From: 34-65-8 sp963529855
GTDB taxonomy: Bacteria > Pseudomonadota > Alphaproteobacteria > Sphingomonadales > Sphingomonadaceae
Direction: 5' to 3'
Length of the DNA stretch: 64,000 bases
NCBI GenBank assembly: GCA_963529855.1
Contig: CAURZK010000004.1
Span: 248,001 to 312,000 of the forward strand
The position numbers were made by a program, and so were the translations under genes. Positions 55,712 to 64,000 of this stretch are shown here, one piece after another (position 1 is the stretch's first letter; every line of letters starts with the position of its first letter). The notes under the pieces are model-generated. The model saw nothing but the letters and a program-made list of their open reading frames with translations. It did no database searches and was not told the origin of the DNA.

Positions 55712-56638
55712 ATGGCTGCATTCACTGCCGCTGACGTGAAGGCCCTGCGCGAAAAGACCGGCGCGGGCATGATGGACGCCAAGAAGGCGCTCGAACAGAG
55801 TGGCGGCGACATCGAGGCCGCGGTCGACGCGCTGCGCGCCAAGGGTCTCGCCACCGCCCAGAAGAAATCGAGCCGCACCGCGGCCGAGGGTCTCGTCGGC
55901 GTCGCCGTTTCGGGCACCAAGGGCGTGGCGGTCGAGGTCAACTCGGAAACCGACTTCGTGGCCAAGAACGACAAGTTCCAGGATTTCGTCCGCAAGACGA
56001 CCGAAGTTGCGCTGGGTGTGTCGGGTGACGATGTCGATGCCCTGAAGGCTGCTGCCTATCCCGATGGCGGCACCGTGGGCGACAAGCTGACCGACAACGT
56101 CGCGACCATCGGTGAGAACCAGCAGGTTCGCCGGATGAAGACCGTGACCGTTTCAAACGGCCTGGTCGTGCCTTACATGCACAATGCCGCTGCGCCGAAC
56201 CTTGGCAAGATCGGCGTGCTCGTCGCACTTGAGAGCGATGCTGGCGCCGACGTTCTCGAACCGCTCGGCAAGCAGCTCGCGATGCACATCGCCGCCGCTT
56301 TCCCGCAGGCGTTGAATGCCGAAGGCCTTGATGCCGAAGTGATCGAGCGTGAGCGCAAGATCGCCGCTGAAAAGGCCGCTGAGAGCGGCAAGCCGGCGGA
56401 CGTCCAGGCCAAGATGGTCGATGGCGCAGTGTCGAAGTTCGCCAAGGAAAACGCCTTGCTGAGCCAGGTGTTCGTCATGGACAACAAGACCCCGATCGCA
56501 GAGGTCGTTGCCAAGGCGGGCAAGGACGCAGGAGCGGCCATCGTGCTGAAGGACTATGTCCGCTTCCAGCTCGGTGAAGGTATAGAGAAGGAAGAAACTG
56601 ACTTCGCGGCGGAAGTGGCAGCCGCAGTCGCGGGCTGA
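55712..56638 (+). CDS. tsf: translation elongation factor Ts
   Basis: A 308-residue nucleotide exchange factor for EF-Tu. The N-terminal UBA-like domain (VKALREKTGAGMMDAKKALEQSGGDIEAAVDALRAKG, about 7-43) and the core signature TDFVAKNDKFQDFV near 80-93 are clear, as is the VQAKMVDGAVSKFAKENALLSQVFV segment near 230. AAAGGAAA precedes the ATG. A strong terminator follows. Confidence 0.98.
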   Translation: MAAFTAADVKALREKTGAGMMDAKKALEQSGGDIEAAVDALRAKGLATAQKKSSRTAAEGLVGVAVSGTKGVAVEVNSETDFVAKNDKFQDFVRKTTEVALGVSGDDVDALKAAAYPDGGTVGDKLTDNVATIGENQQVRRMKTVTVSNGLVVPYMHNAAAPNLGKIGVLVALESDAGADVLEPLGKQLAMHIAAAFPQALNAEGLDAEVIERERKIAAEKAAESGKPADVQAKMVDGAVSKFAKENALLSQVFVMDNKTPIAEVVAKAGKDAGAAIVLKDYVRFQLGEGIEKEETDFAAEVAAAVAG

Positions 56639-56657
56639 GGTTCGTACCCAGGAATCG

Positions 56658-56693
56658 ACGGCCGTCGGAGCGATCCGGCGGCCGTTTTCTTTG
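56658..56693 (+). terminator. intrinsic terminator after tsf
   Basis: Arms ACGGCCG (56658-56664) and CGGCCGT (56679-56685) are followed by TTTTCTTT. It ends the rpsB-tsf transcript; pyrH and the genes after it need their own promoter in the remaining 170 bases, where no clear consensus was found. Confidence 0.8.
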
Positions 56694-56862
56694 CTCGCGT
56701 GCGCTGCGCCCGCCGGATCTCGTCGTCGCGCCCGGCGATGTGCGCAGCCATCGTACGCTTTGCAGGCCCCGGACTTCCCGCTGGCTTTCCCTTTGCGCCA
56801 TGTAGCCCATCCGGCTAAGGACGCGCGCGACACCCCCGCATTCAACCGGATTCTGCAGTTCT

Positions 56863-57585
56863 ATGAAAGCCCCGCAATACAAGCGCATCCTGCTCAAGCT
56901 CTCGGGCGAGGTGCTGATGGGGGATCAGCAGTTCGGTATCGATCCGGCATTCGTCGCCGAACTGGCCAAGGAAGTGAAAGCGGCCAAGGAAACCGGACTT
57001 GAAATTTGTCTCGTGATCGGTGGCGGCAACATCTTCCGCGGCATGGCTGGTGCAGCGCAGGGCATGGACCGGGCGCAGGCCGATTACATGGGCATGCTGG
57101 CAACCGTCATGAACGCATTGGCGATGCAGAACGCGCTGGAGCAGATCGGCGTGCAGACTCGGGTTCAATCCGCCGTGCAGATGGACGCAGTGTGCGAACC
57201 CGTGATCCGCCGCCGCGCCGAACGGCATCTGGAAAAAGGGCGCGTGGTGATCTTCGCCGCGGGCGTTGGCGCGCCTTACTTCACTACCGATTCCGGTGCC
57301 GCGCTGCGGGCTGCCGAAATGAAGTGCGACGCCCTGTTCAAGGGAACCAGCGTCGATGGGGTCTATGATGCCGATCCCAAGAAGCGCAAGGATGCCAAGC
57401 GTTTCGATACTGTCACTTATGACAAGGTTCTGGCAGACAATCTCAAGGTGATGGACGCTTCCGCCGTGGCGCTATGCCGCGATAACGGGATCCCGATCGT
57501 GGTCTTTTCGATCCGCGAGAAGGGCAATCTCGCACGCGTGCTGGCGGGCGAGGGCGTTCAGACGATAGTGCAAGAGGAAGCCTGA
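56863..57585 (+). CDS. pyrH: UMP kinase
   Basis: A 240-residue hexameric amino acid kinase-fold enzyme that phosphorylates UMP to UDP. Motifs: KRILLKLSGEVLMGDQQFGID, VIGGGNIFRG, and GVYDADPKKRKDAKRFDTVTYDKVL near 165-190. It is regulated allosterically by GTP and UTP (family). It is followed by frr two bases after the stop. Confidence 0.98.
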   Translation: MKAPQYKRILLKLSGEVLMGDQQFGIDPAFVAELAKEVKAAKETGLEICLVIGGGNIFRGMAGAAQGMDRAQADYMGMLATVMNALAMQNALEQIGVQTRVQSAVQMDAVCEPVIRRRAERHLEKGRVVIFAAGVGAPYFTTDSGAALRAAEMKCDALFKGTSVDGVYDADPKKRKDAKRFDTVTYDKVLADNLKVMDASAVALCRDNGIPIVVFSIREKGNLARVLAGEGVQTIVQEEA

Positions 57586-57587
57586 CA

Positions 57588-58145
57588 ATGGCCAAGTACG
57601 ACAAGAACGACGTTGAGCGCCGGATGCAGGGCGCAGTCGAAAGCCTCAAGAGCGACCTTGGCGGCCTGCGCACCGGTCGTGCGAACGTCAGCCTGCTCGA
57701 TCCGGTGGTGGTCGAGGTCTATGGCGCGATGATGCCGCTGAACCAGGTTGCAACGGTTTCGGCACCAGAGCCGCGCATGCTCAGCGTGCAAGTCTGGGAC
57801 AAGGCGAACGTGACTGCGGTAGAGAAGGGGATAGCGCACGCGAACCTGGGCCTCAATCCGTCGATCGACGGGCAGACGCTGCGCCTGCCGCTGCCCGACC
57901 TGACGCAGGAACGTCGCCGCGAGCTGGCCAAGCTCGCCGGCAAGTATGCCGAAAACGCCAAGATTGCGATCCGCAACGTGCGCCGCGATGCGAACGAGGC
58001 ACTGAAGGAAGACGAGAAGAAGAAGGACATCTCCGAAGACGACCGCAAGCGCGGCGAGGATGAAGTCCAGAAGCTGACCGACAAGTATGTTGGCCAGGCA
58101 GATGACGCAGCTCTGGCAAAGGAAAAGGAAATCCTGACCCAGTGA
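57588..58145 (+). CDS. frr: ribosome recycling factor
   Basis: A 185-residue protein that releases ribosomes after termination together with EF-G. The three-helix bundle sequence includes SLKSDLGGLRTGRANVSLLDPVVVEVYG and PLPDLTQERRRELAKLAGKYAENAKIAIRNVRRDAN. Length and motifs are normal. It lies between pyrH and uppS. Confidence 0.98.
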   Translation: MAKYDKNDVERRMQGAVESLKSDLGGLRTGRANVSLLDPVVVEVYGAMMPLNQVATVSAPEPRMLSVQVWDKANVTAVEKGIAHANLGLNPSIDGQTLRLPLPDLTQERRRELAKLAGKYAENAKIAIRNVRRDANEALKEDEKKKDISEDDRKRGEDEVQKLTDKYVGQADDAALAKEKEILTQ

Positions 58146-58170
58146 TGGCGTCGGTTTTCCGGGGCGAGGA

Positions 58171-58854
58171 ATGACAGGCGAGGGACAGCATGCCCGCCAC
58201 GTTGCCATCATCATGGACGGTAACGGGCGCTGGGCCAAACGGCGGCACTTGCCGCGCGCGATCGGCCATCAGCGCGGGGTGGAGGCTGTGCGCAAGCTCG
58301 TGCGCAGTCTCGAAACCACGCATATCGAGTGCCTCACGCTTTACGCTTTTTCGAGCGAAAACTGGAAGCGGCCTGAAGACGAGGTCGACGACCTGATGAA
58401 CCTCATGCGCAAGTTCGTGAAATCGGACTTGCCGGAATTCATCGCCAACGATGTTAAGCTGAAGATTATCGGCGATTGGCAGGGGCTTGCACCCGATATC
58501 GTCGAAATGCTCGAGGATGCTCTGGCGCGAACCGCCGGTGGCAAGCGCACTCTGGCGGTAGCGCTCAATTATGGGTCGCAGCAGGAAATCGCACGCGCGG
58601 CTGCCAAGGCGGTGGCCGATGGCGAGGTGACGACCGAAACCATCGCCGCGCATCTCGATACTGCCGATCTGCCCCCGCTCGACCTGCTGATCCGCACCAG
58701 CGGCGAGGAACGGCTGTCGAATTTCCTGTTGTGGCAGGCGGCTTATGCCGAGATGATGTTCGTAGACACGCTGTGGCCGGATTTCACGCCTGAACATCTC
58801 CACGCGGCGCTCGACCAGTTCCGTGATCGGGAACGGCGTTATGGCGGGCGATAA
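58171..58854 (+). CDS. uppS: isoprenyl transferase / undecaprenyl diphosphate synthase
   Basis: A 227-residue cis-prenyltransferase. The catalytic Asp lies in HVAIIMDGNGRWAKRRHLPRAIGHQRG (near 16-19), FSSENWKRP near 68 and RTSGEERLSNFLLWQAAYAEMMF near 175-197 are the other conserved regions. It makes the lipid carrier for peptidoglycan and O-antigen. GAGGA lies directly before the ATG. Its 3' end overlaps cdsA. Confidence 0.96.
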   Translation: MTGEGQHARHVAIIMDGNGRWAKRRHLPRAIGHQRGVEAVRKLVRSLETTHIECLTLYAFSSENWKRPEDEVDDLMNLMRKFVKSDLPEFIANDVKLKIIGDWQGLAPDIVEMLEDALARTAGGKRTLAVALNYGSQQEIARAAAKAVADGEVTTETIAAHLDTADLPPLDLLIRTSGEERLSNFLLWQAAYAEMMFVDTLWPDFTPEHLHAALDQFRDRERRYGGR

Positions 58855-59530
58855 CATCGAACCGGTGCCACTGGCAGTGCGGACCAGCGACTTGCCGGTG
58901 CGCGTGGCCTCTGCCGCAGTCATGCTGGCGGTTACGGGTGCAGCGCTGTGGCTGGGCGGCGCGTGGCTCGATGCCTTTATCGTGGTTGTGGCGCTGGCGT
59001 GCTTCTACGAATTCGTGCGCCTGGTCTTGCGCATGCCGGGCGGGGCAGGGCGCTTCATCGCGATAGGCGCCGGAGCGCTTTATATCGCACTGGCGGCGGC
59101 GGCACTGATCCAGCTTTCGGTTGCAGTGCTTATTGGCGTGATCGCCGTAGTGATTGCGACCGATACCGGCGCATATTTCAGCGGGCGGACCATTGGTGGG
59201 CCGAAAATCGCCCCTGCCATCAGTCCGTCGAAGACATGGGCGGGGCTGTTCGGCGGGATGATTGCGGCTGGCCTCGTTTCCGCCGGATTCTTCCTGTTCA
59301 ACGTCGGCGAGATCAGGTTCACCCCGATGACTTTCATTGCTTTCGCCATTGGCGCGGTGCTCGCGGTGGTCGCGCAGGCGGGGGACTTTTTCGAAAGCTG
59401 GCTGAAACGGCGTGCGCACGTGAAGGATTCGTCCAACCTCATCCCCGGCCACGGCGGCATATTCGACCGGGTGGACGGCCTGCTGCCGGTGGCAATCTGC
59501 GCGTTCCCGCTATGGGCGCTGCACCCGTGA
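58841..59530 (+). CDS. cdsA: phosphatidate cytidylyltransferase (CDP-diacylglycerol synthase)
   Basis: A 229-residue membrane enzyme with about six hydrophobic segments. It makes CDP-diacylglycerol, the precursor used by PssA. Motifs: ATDTGAYFSGRTIGGPKIAPAISPSKTWAGLFGG (about 109-142) and the family signature SSNLIPGHGGIFDRVDGLL near the C-terminus. ATG 58841 was chosen within the uppS 3' end (14-base overlap). Shorter than E. coli CdsA, as in many alphaproteobacteria. Confidence 0.94.
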   Translation: MAGDNIEPVPLAVRTSDLPVRVASAAVMLAVTGAALWLGGAWLDAFIVVVALACFYEFVRLVLRMPGGAGRFIAIGAGALYIALAAAALIQLSVAVLIGVIAVVIATDTGAYFSGRTIGGPKIAPAISPSKTWAGLFGGMIAAGLVSAGFFLFNVGEIRFTPMTFIAFAIGAVLAVVAQAGDFFESWLKRRAHVKDSSNLIPGHGGIFDRVDGLLPVAICAFPLWALHP

Positions 59531-60681
59531 CGCGCTCGATCACCGTGCTCGGCGCAACCGGATCGATCGGCGCCTCCACGCTCGATCTGATCCGGCGCGA
59601 ACGGGACAAGTGGCGGGTCGTGGCGTTGACCGCTAATGGCAACGTTGCGCAACTCGCCAAGCTGGCCCGCGAATTCGGTGCCGAAATCGCCGTTTGCGGC
59701 GACGAAGGGTGCTTGCCCGCCCTGCGCGAGGCGCTGTCGGGCACTGGTATTGAAACGGCCGGGGGCGCACGGGCACTGGTCGAGGCGGCAGCACGCCCGG
59801 TCGACATGACCGTCGCCGCGATCGTCGGCTGCGCGGGTCTCGCTCCGGTCATGGCAGCGGTCGAGCGGGGCGGCACGATCGCGCTTGCCAACAAGGAGGC
59901 GCTGGTTGCAGCCGGCGAGGTCCTGATGGCCGCCGCCCGGCGCCACGGCGCGACCTTGCTGCCGACCGATTCCGAACACAACGCAATCTTCCAGTGCCTC
60001 CAGGGCGGGCGGATAGAGGACGTGCGCGTCATCACGCTCACCGCCAGCGGGGGGCCGTTCCGGACCTGGACCCGCGATCAGCTCGACGCCGCCACGCCCA
60101 AACAGGCCGTGGCCCATCCCAACTGGGACATGGGCGCCAAGATCAGCGTCGATTCCGCGACCATGATGAACAAGGGGCTGGAGTTCATTGAGGCGCACCA
60201 CCTGTTTCCGGTCGGCCTCGACAAGCTGCGCATCGTCGTTCACCCGCAAAGCGTGATCCATTCGATGGTCGAATACCGCGACGGATCGACCCTGGCGCAG
60301 CTCGGCCCCAGCGACATGCGCGTGCCGATTGCATCGTGCCTCGCATATCCTGCGCGCATGGACACGCCTTGCGACCGGCTCGACCTGCCGGCCTTGGGCC
60401 AGCTCACGTTCGAGGCGCCGGATGAGGATCGCTTCCCCGCCACCCGGCTGGCGCGAGAGGCCGCTCACGCAGGCGGCGCGGCCCCGGCAGTGCTCAACGC
60501 CGCGAACGAGATCGCGGTCGCGCGTTTCCTTGCGGGACAGCTTTCGTTCACGAGCATCGCGGCAGTAGTGGAGGAAACACTCACCCGTTATAGCCCTGCC
60601 GCGCCCGATGCGCTCGACGCCGTGCTGGCGGTCGATGCCGAAGCGCGCGCCAGGGCCGCGGAACTGCTGGAGACTGCCTGA
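59527..60681 (+). CDS. dxr: 1-deoxy-D-xylulose-5-phosphate reductoisomerase
   Basis: A 384-residue enzyme of the MEP isoprenoid pathway. The NADPH site is TVLGATGSIGASTLDLI near the start; the metal and substrate region is LLPTDSEHNAIFQCLQGG (near 145) and HPNWDMGAKISVDSATMMNKGLEFIEAHHLF (near 198-228). The GTG start overlaps the cdsA stop by four bases. It is the target of fosmidomycin (family knowledge). Confidence 0.96.
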   Translation: MTRSITVLGATGSIGASTLDLIRRERDKWRVVALTANGNVAQLAKLAREFGAEIAVCGDEGCLPALREALSGTGIETAGGARALVEAAARPVDMTVAAIVGCAGLAPVMAAVERGGTIALANKEALVAAGEVLMAAARRHGATLLPTDSEHNAIFQCLQGGRIEDVRVITLTASGGPFRTWTRDQLDAATPKQAVAHPNWDMGAKISVDSATMMNKGLEFIEAHHLFPVGLDKLRIVVHPQSVIHSMVEYRDGSTLAQLGPSDMRVPIASCLAYPARMDTPCDRLDLPALGQLTFEAPDEDRFPATRLAREAAHAGGAAPAVLNAANEIAVARFLAGQLSFTSIAAVVEETLTRYSPAAPDALDAVLAVDAEARARAAELLETA

Positions 60682-60682
60682 C

Positions 60683-61822
60683 TTGTTCCAAAGCCCGCCC
60701 TTCTGGATGTACATCGTCGGATTCCTGCTGGTCCTGGGTCCGTTGATCACTGTCCACGAATTCGGCCATTATCTGGTCGGCCGCCTGTTTGGGGTTAAGG
60801 CTGAGGCGTTTTCGGTCGGGTTCGGCAAGGAACTGGCGGGGTTCACCGATCGGCGCGGCACCCGCTGGAAGCTGTCTGCCTTGCCGCTGGGCGGCTATGT
60901 CCAGTTCAAGGGCGACATGAACCCGGCCAGTATTCCCGACGAGGAAGCGCTTGCCACTATCCCAGCTAGCGAGCGCCACGACGCATTCCATTTCAAGCCG
61001 TTATGGCAACGGGCACTGATCGTATTTGCGGGACCTGCAACCAACTTGATCGTGGCGATTGCGATTCTCGCCGCCTTTGCGATGGCCTATGGCCGGGAAG
61101 TCCCGGCGGACCCGGCGGAACAGAACTATATCGCGCGATTTGCAGAAAATTCGGCGGCGCGCGAAGCGGGCCTGAAGGTCGGCGACCGGATTGCGGCAAT
61201 CGATGGCGAGCCGATGCTCGATTATCGCCAGTTGCAGCAGACTGTGCACTTGCATCCCGGGAAGCGGATCTCGGTCACCGTCGAGCGCGGTGACGAGACG
61301 CTGACGGTGCCCATGACAATTCGCGGCGTGGTGATGAAGGACCCGTTCGGCAACGCGTCGACCATCGGGCTGATCGGTATCGAAAGCCAGCCCACAGAGC
61401 GGAAATTCGTGCCCGTCGGCCCAATCGAGGCGCTCGGTGTCGCGGCCAATCAGTCGGCGCAAATTCTCAAGATGATGATCACCGGCATCGCGCAGATATT
61501 CGCTGGCGACAGGTCGCTGCAGGAACTGGGCGGGCCGATCAAGATCGCAAAGTTTTCCGGCGAGCAGTTAAGCCTCGGACCTGACGCGTTTATCTGGTTC
61601 GCTGCGATGATCTCGCTTAATTTGGCATTCATCAACCTGTTGCCAATCCCGGCGCTCGACGGTGGTCATCTGGCTTTCTACGCGGCCGAAGCGGTCCGGA
61701 GAAAGCCGGTCGGTCCGCGCGGTCAGGAACTGGCGTTCCGCACCGGCATCGCGCTCGTGCTGATGCTGATGGTGTTCGTCACGATCAATGATGTCGTGTC
61801 GCTGCCGGTCTTCTCCGGCTGA
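60683..61822 (+). CDS. rseP: RIP metalloprotease RseP
   Basis: A 379-residue site-2-type protease of the inner membrane. The zinc site is TVHEFGHYLVGRLFGV (His-Glu-x2-His near residue 24), a single PDZ domain spans about 120-215 (AREAGLKVGDRIAAIDGE), and the second motif NLLPIPALDGGHL near 320 supplies the Asp ligand. E. coli RseP has two PDZ domains; one is usual in this group. TTG 60683, one base after the dxr stop, is the likely start; ATG 60707 is an alternative. Confidence 0.93.
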   Translation: MFQSPPFWMYIVGFLLVLGPLITVHEFGHYLVGRLFGVKAEAFSVGFGKELAGFTDRRGTRWKLSALPLGGYVQFKGDMNPASIPDEEALATIPASERHDAFHFKPLWQRALIVFAGPATNLIVAIAILAAFAMAYGREVPADPAEQNYIARFAENSAAREAGLKVGDRIAAIDGEPMLDYRQLQQTVHLHPGKRISVTVERGDETLTVPMTIRGVVMKDPFGNASTIGLIGIESQPTERKFVPVGPIEALGVAANQSAQILKMMITGIAQIFAGDRSLQELGGPIKIAKFSGEQLSLGPDAFIWFAAMISLNLAFINLLPIPALDGGHLAFYAAEAVRRKPVGPRGQELAFRTGIALVLMLMVFVTINDVVSLPVFSG

Positions 61823-61973
61823 TCGCGACGAAGGGAAAAACCACGGGGGTTGACGTCTACCGCCGCTTGATTGGGGGCATGGCATCGGGCAAGGGCGGCG
61901 TTTGTCGCGCGGGCCCCGCCAGATCGGGCGGATTGAATGCGCATGACAGGATTTGGACGGGATCACCGTGTCG

Positions 61974-64000
61974 ATGACGAATAACGAAATTTGCAGCGGC
62001 CTGGCCGCAACCCGTATCCGCCGCCTCGCGTTTGCCCTGCTTGGGGGGACGATGCTGGCGGGCATCCCTGCCGCAGCCCTGGCGCAGGACCCGGCCGCTG
62101 CCGCGCAGCCGCCCGTCGCGGCAACGGCGCAGCAGGATATCGTGCGCACGATCACCGTGACCGGGGCGGAGCGGCTGGAGCCGCAAACCATCCTGTCCTA
62201 CATCCGCCTGCGTCCGGGCGACGTATACACCCAGGCAGCCGCCGACCAGGCGATCAAGGACCTTTACGCGACCGAATTGTTCGCCAGCGCCAGCGTGCGC
62301 AATGATGGCGGGGCGGTGGTGATCGAAGTCACCGAAAACCCCGTGGTCAACCGCATCGTTCTGGAAGGCAACCGCCGGATCAAGAACGACAAGATCCTTC
62401 CTGAAATCAAGCTGGCCCCGCGGCAGATCTTCACCCGGTCAAAGGTCCGCGCGGATACCGCCCGCATCATCGAGCTGTACAAGCGCCAGGGCCGCTTCGC
62501 CGCGACGGTGGAGCCCAAGCTGGTCCAACTCAGCCAGAACCGCGTCGATATCGTCTACGAGATCAGCGAAGGACCCAAGTCTAGGGTTCGCCAGATCAAC
62601 ATCATCGGCAACGAGGAATTCAGCGACGGCGACCTCAAGGGCGAGATGGTGACCAAGGAAGCGCGTCTGACGCGTTTCTTCAGCTCCAACACCAGCTACG
62701 ATCCGGATCGCCTGGCTTTCGACCAGCAGAAGCTGCGCCAGTTCTACCTGACCGAAGGCTATGCTGATTTCCGCGTCGTATCCGCCGTCGCCGAACTGAC
62801 CCCTGACAAGCGCGACTTCATCATCACCTACGTGGTGGAAGAAGGCGAGCGCTACAAGTTCGGCGACGTGACGGTCGAGAGCCAGCTACGCGACTTTGAC
62901 AGCGACGGCATGACGGCCAACCTGCCGATGAAAACGGGCGACTGGTACAATGCGAAGGCGGTTGAAGACACTGTCGAGCAGATGACCGAACTGGCCGGTA
63001 CGTTCGGCTATGCCTTTGCCGACGTGCAGCCGCAGTTCCGCCGGAACCGCGAAGACCTGACGATGGACGTCACCTACCAGATCCGCGAAGCTCCGCGCGT
63101 CTATGTCGAGCGGGTCGACATCAACGGCAACACGCTGACGCAGGATAAGGTGGTGCGTCGCGAATTCCGCTTGGTGGAAGGCGACGCGTTCAACTCTCTT
63201 CAAGTCGCGCGCTCGACCAACCGGATCAAATCGCTTGGCTATTTCCAGGAAAACTTCGAGATCCAGCAGAAGGAAGGCAGCGCGCCCGACCGGATTGTGC
63301 TCGAAGCAAATGTGGAAGAACAGCCGACCGGCGAACTGCAGCTGTCGGCCGGCTTCTCGTCGCTCGAAAGCTTCATTCTTGCCGCGTCGATCCGCCAGCG
63401 CAACTTCCGCGGCCGCGGCCAGACGGTCGGCGCCGGGGTCAACTATTCGCGCTATTCGCGCTCGTTCAACCTGAGCTTTGCCGAACCTTATGTGTTCGAC
63501 CGCAATATCTCGGCAGGCGTGGACATCTATCGCCGCGACTTCCGCAGCTTCAATTTCGCCAACAGCGACCGCAACAACACGTTCGAGCAGGCAACTACCG
63601 GCTTCTCGATCCGTGCGGGTGTACCGCTGACCGAGTATATTTCGGCTGTCGGCAGCTACACGCTGAACTACGACGATATCTCGCTGGGTGACCAGTACTT
63701 CTCCGACAACGATGGCGACGGCGTGCGCACTTGCGACCCGCTGTTGGCCGGCCGCTATCTGTGCGAAGCGCTGGGCGAACGGGTCAGCTCGATCCTGGGT
63801 CTGACGCTGTCCTATGATTCGCTGGACAGCCGCCTGCGGCCGACGCGCGGGCAGTCGCTCTCGCTTACGGGCGAGTTTGCCGGCCTTGGCGGCGACACCA
63901 AGTATTTCCGCCTGCGCGCGCGCGGTGCGAAGTACTGGAATGTGATGAACGGCTTCATCTTCTCGGTCCAGGCTGAAGGTGGCTACATCAAGGGGTTTGA
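61974..64000 (+). CDS. bamA: outer-membrane protein assembly factor BamA (3' end outside window)
   Basis: At least 675 residues, open to the window edge. A signal peptide (about 1-38, ending AALAQD) precedes five POTRA domains (from VRTITVTGAERLEPQTILSYIRLRPGD; others begin NRIVLEGNRRI, RQINIIGNEEF, YKFGDVTVES, YVERVDINGNT). The barrel begins near GELQLSAGFSS and shows the conserved NFRGRGQTVGAGV. It inserts beta-barrel proteins into the outer membrane. GTG 61968 is an alternative start, two codons earlier. It follows rseP as in most proteobacteria. Confidence 0.96.
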   Translation, partial: MTNNEICSGLAATRIRRLAFALLGGTMLAGIPAAALAQDPAAAAQPPVAATAQQDIVRTITVTGAERLEPQTILSYIRLRPGDVYTQAAADQAIKDLYATELFASASVRNDGGAVVIEVTENPVVNRIVLEGNRRIKNDKILPEIKLAPRQIFTRSKVRADTARIIELYKRQGRFAATVEPKLVQLSQNRVDIVYEISEGPKSRVRQINIIGNEEFSDGDLKGEMVTKEARLTRFFSSNTSYDPDRLAFDQQKLRQFYLTEGYADFRVVSAVAELTPDKRDFIITYVVEEGERYKFGDVTVESQLRDFDSDGMTANLPMKTGDWYNAKAVEDTVEQMTELAGTFGYAFADVQPQFRRNREDLTMDVTYQIREAPRVYVERVDINGNTLTQDKVVRREFRLVEGDAFNSLQVARSTNRIKSLGYFQENFEIQQKEGSAPDRIVLEANVEEQPTGELQLSAGFSSLESFILAASIRQRNFRGRGQTVGAGVNYSRYSRSFNLSFAEPYVFDRNISAGVDIYRRDFRSFNFANSDRNNTFEQATTGFSIRAGVPLTEYISAVGSYTLNYDDISLGDQYFSDNDGDGVRTCDPLLAGRYLCEALGERVSSILGLTLSYDSLDSRLRPTRGQSLSLTGEFAGLGGDTKYFRLRARGAKYWNVMNGFIFSVQAEGGYIKGF

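Overview
The window is a high-GC chromosomal segment of an alphaproteobacterium. It most likely belongs to the Sphingomonadales, near Erythrobacteraceae. This is inferred from protein flavour (DUF6456 protein, WalW-type deacetylase, RcnB-like Arg-rich protein, GTA-type holin, NDUFS4-like complex I subunit), from frequent GTG/TTG starts and 4-bp start/stop overlaps, and from the rpsB-to-bamA order. No rRNA, CRISPR array, insertion sequence or complete prophage is visible. Most of the sequence is tightly packed housekeeping DNA with a few accessory islands.

Layout. 1-9.5 kb: a partial RcnB-like protein, the ABC-F factor EttA, an M28 peptidase, a divergent MerC-like/DUF1826 pair around a candidate Zur operator, two tRNAs, a WalW-type deacetylase with a degenerate histidine kinase, and an Lrp regulator. 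9.5-12.3 kb: aroQ-accB-accC and a GTA-type holin. 12.4-18.8 kb: a TonB receptor plus a FecCD-type ABC importer and a lipoprotein, preceded by a second candidate Zur operator; I read this as a zinc/zincophore uptake operon. 18.9-24.1 kb: a PaoABC-type molybdenum aldehyde oxidoreductase with its XdhC-like chaperone and a MocA-like cytidylyltransferase. 24.0-27.3 kb: a serine beta-lactamase-like gene cut by an in-frame TGA, a divergent ToxR/CadC-like regulator, the orphan tail of a family 2 glycosyltransferase, and tRNA-Pro.

27.5-32.8 kb: yajC-secD-secF, a GT4 glycosyltransferase translationally coupled to an XRE/S24-like regulator, and a DUF6456 gene. 32.8-44.9 kb: a uracil-DNA glycosylase coupled to uup, an amidohydrolase, a SIMPL protein, a PepSY-like protein with a PhoP/PhoQ-like two-component system, a Tyr/Arg-rich lipoprotein, chorismate mutase, polyprenyl diphosphate synthase, hrpB and a complex I accessory subunit. 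44.9-54.3 kb: SRP RNA, dnaX, ybaB, lon, a HU gene, rlmB, tRNA-Tyr, a FabH-like synthase, psd and pssA. 54.9-64 kb: rpsB-tsf-pyrH-frr-uppS-cdsA-dxr-rseP-bamA, the last running off the window.

The best candidate for a less described system is the putative Zur-controlled set: merC-like, DUF1826, and the TonB/ABC/lipoprotein operon. It is linked by two similar AT-rich 17-bp motifs in a GC-rich background. The interrupted beta-lactamase and the degenerate kinase also deserve a second look.
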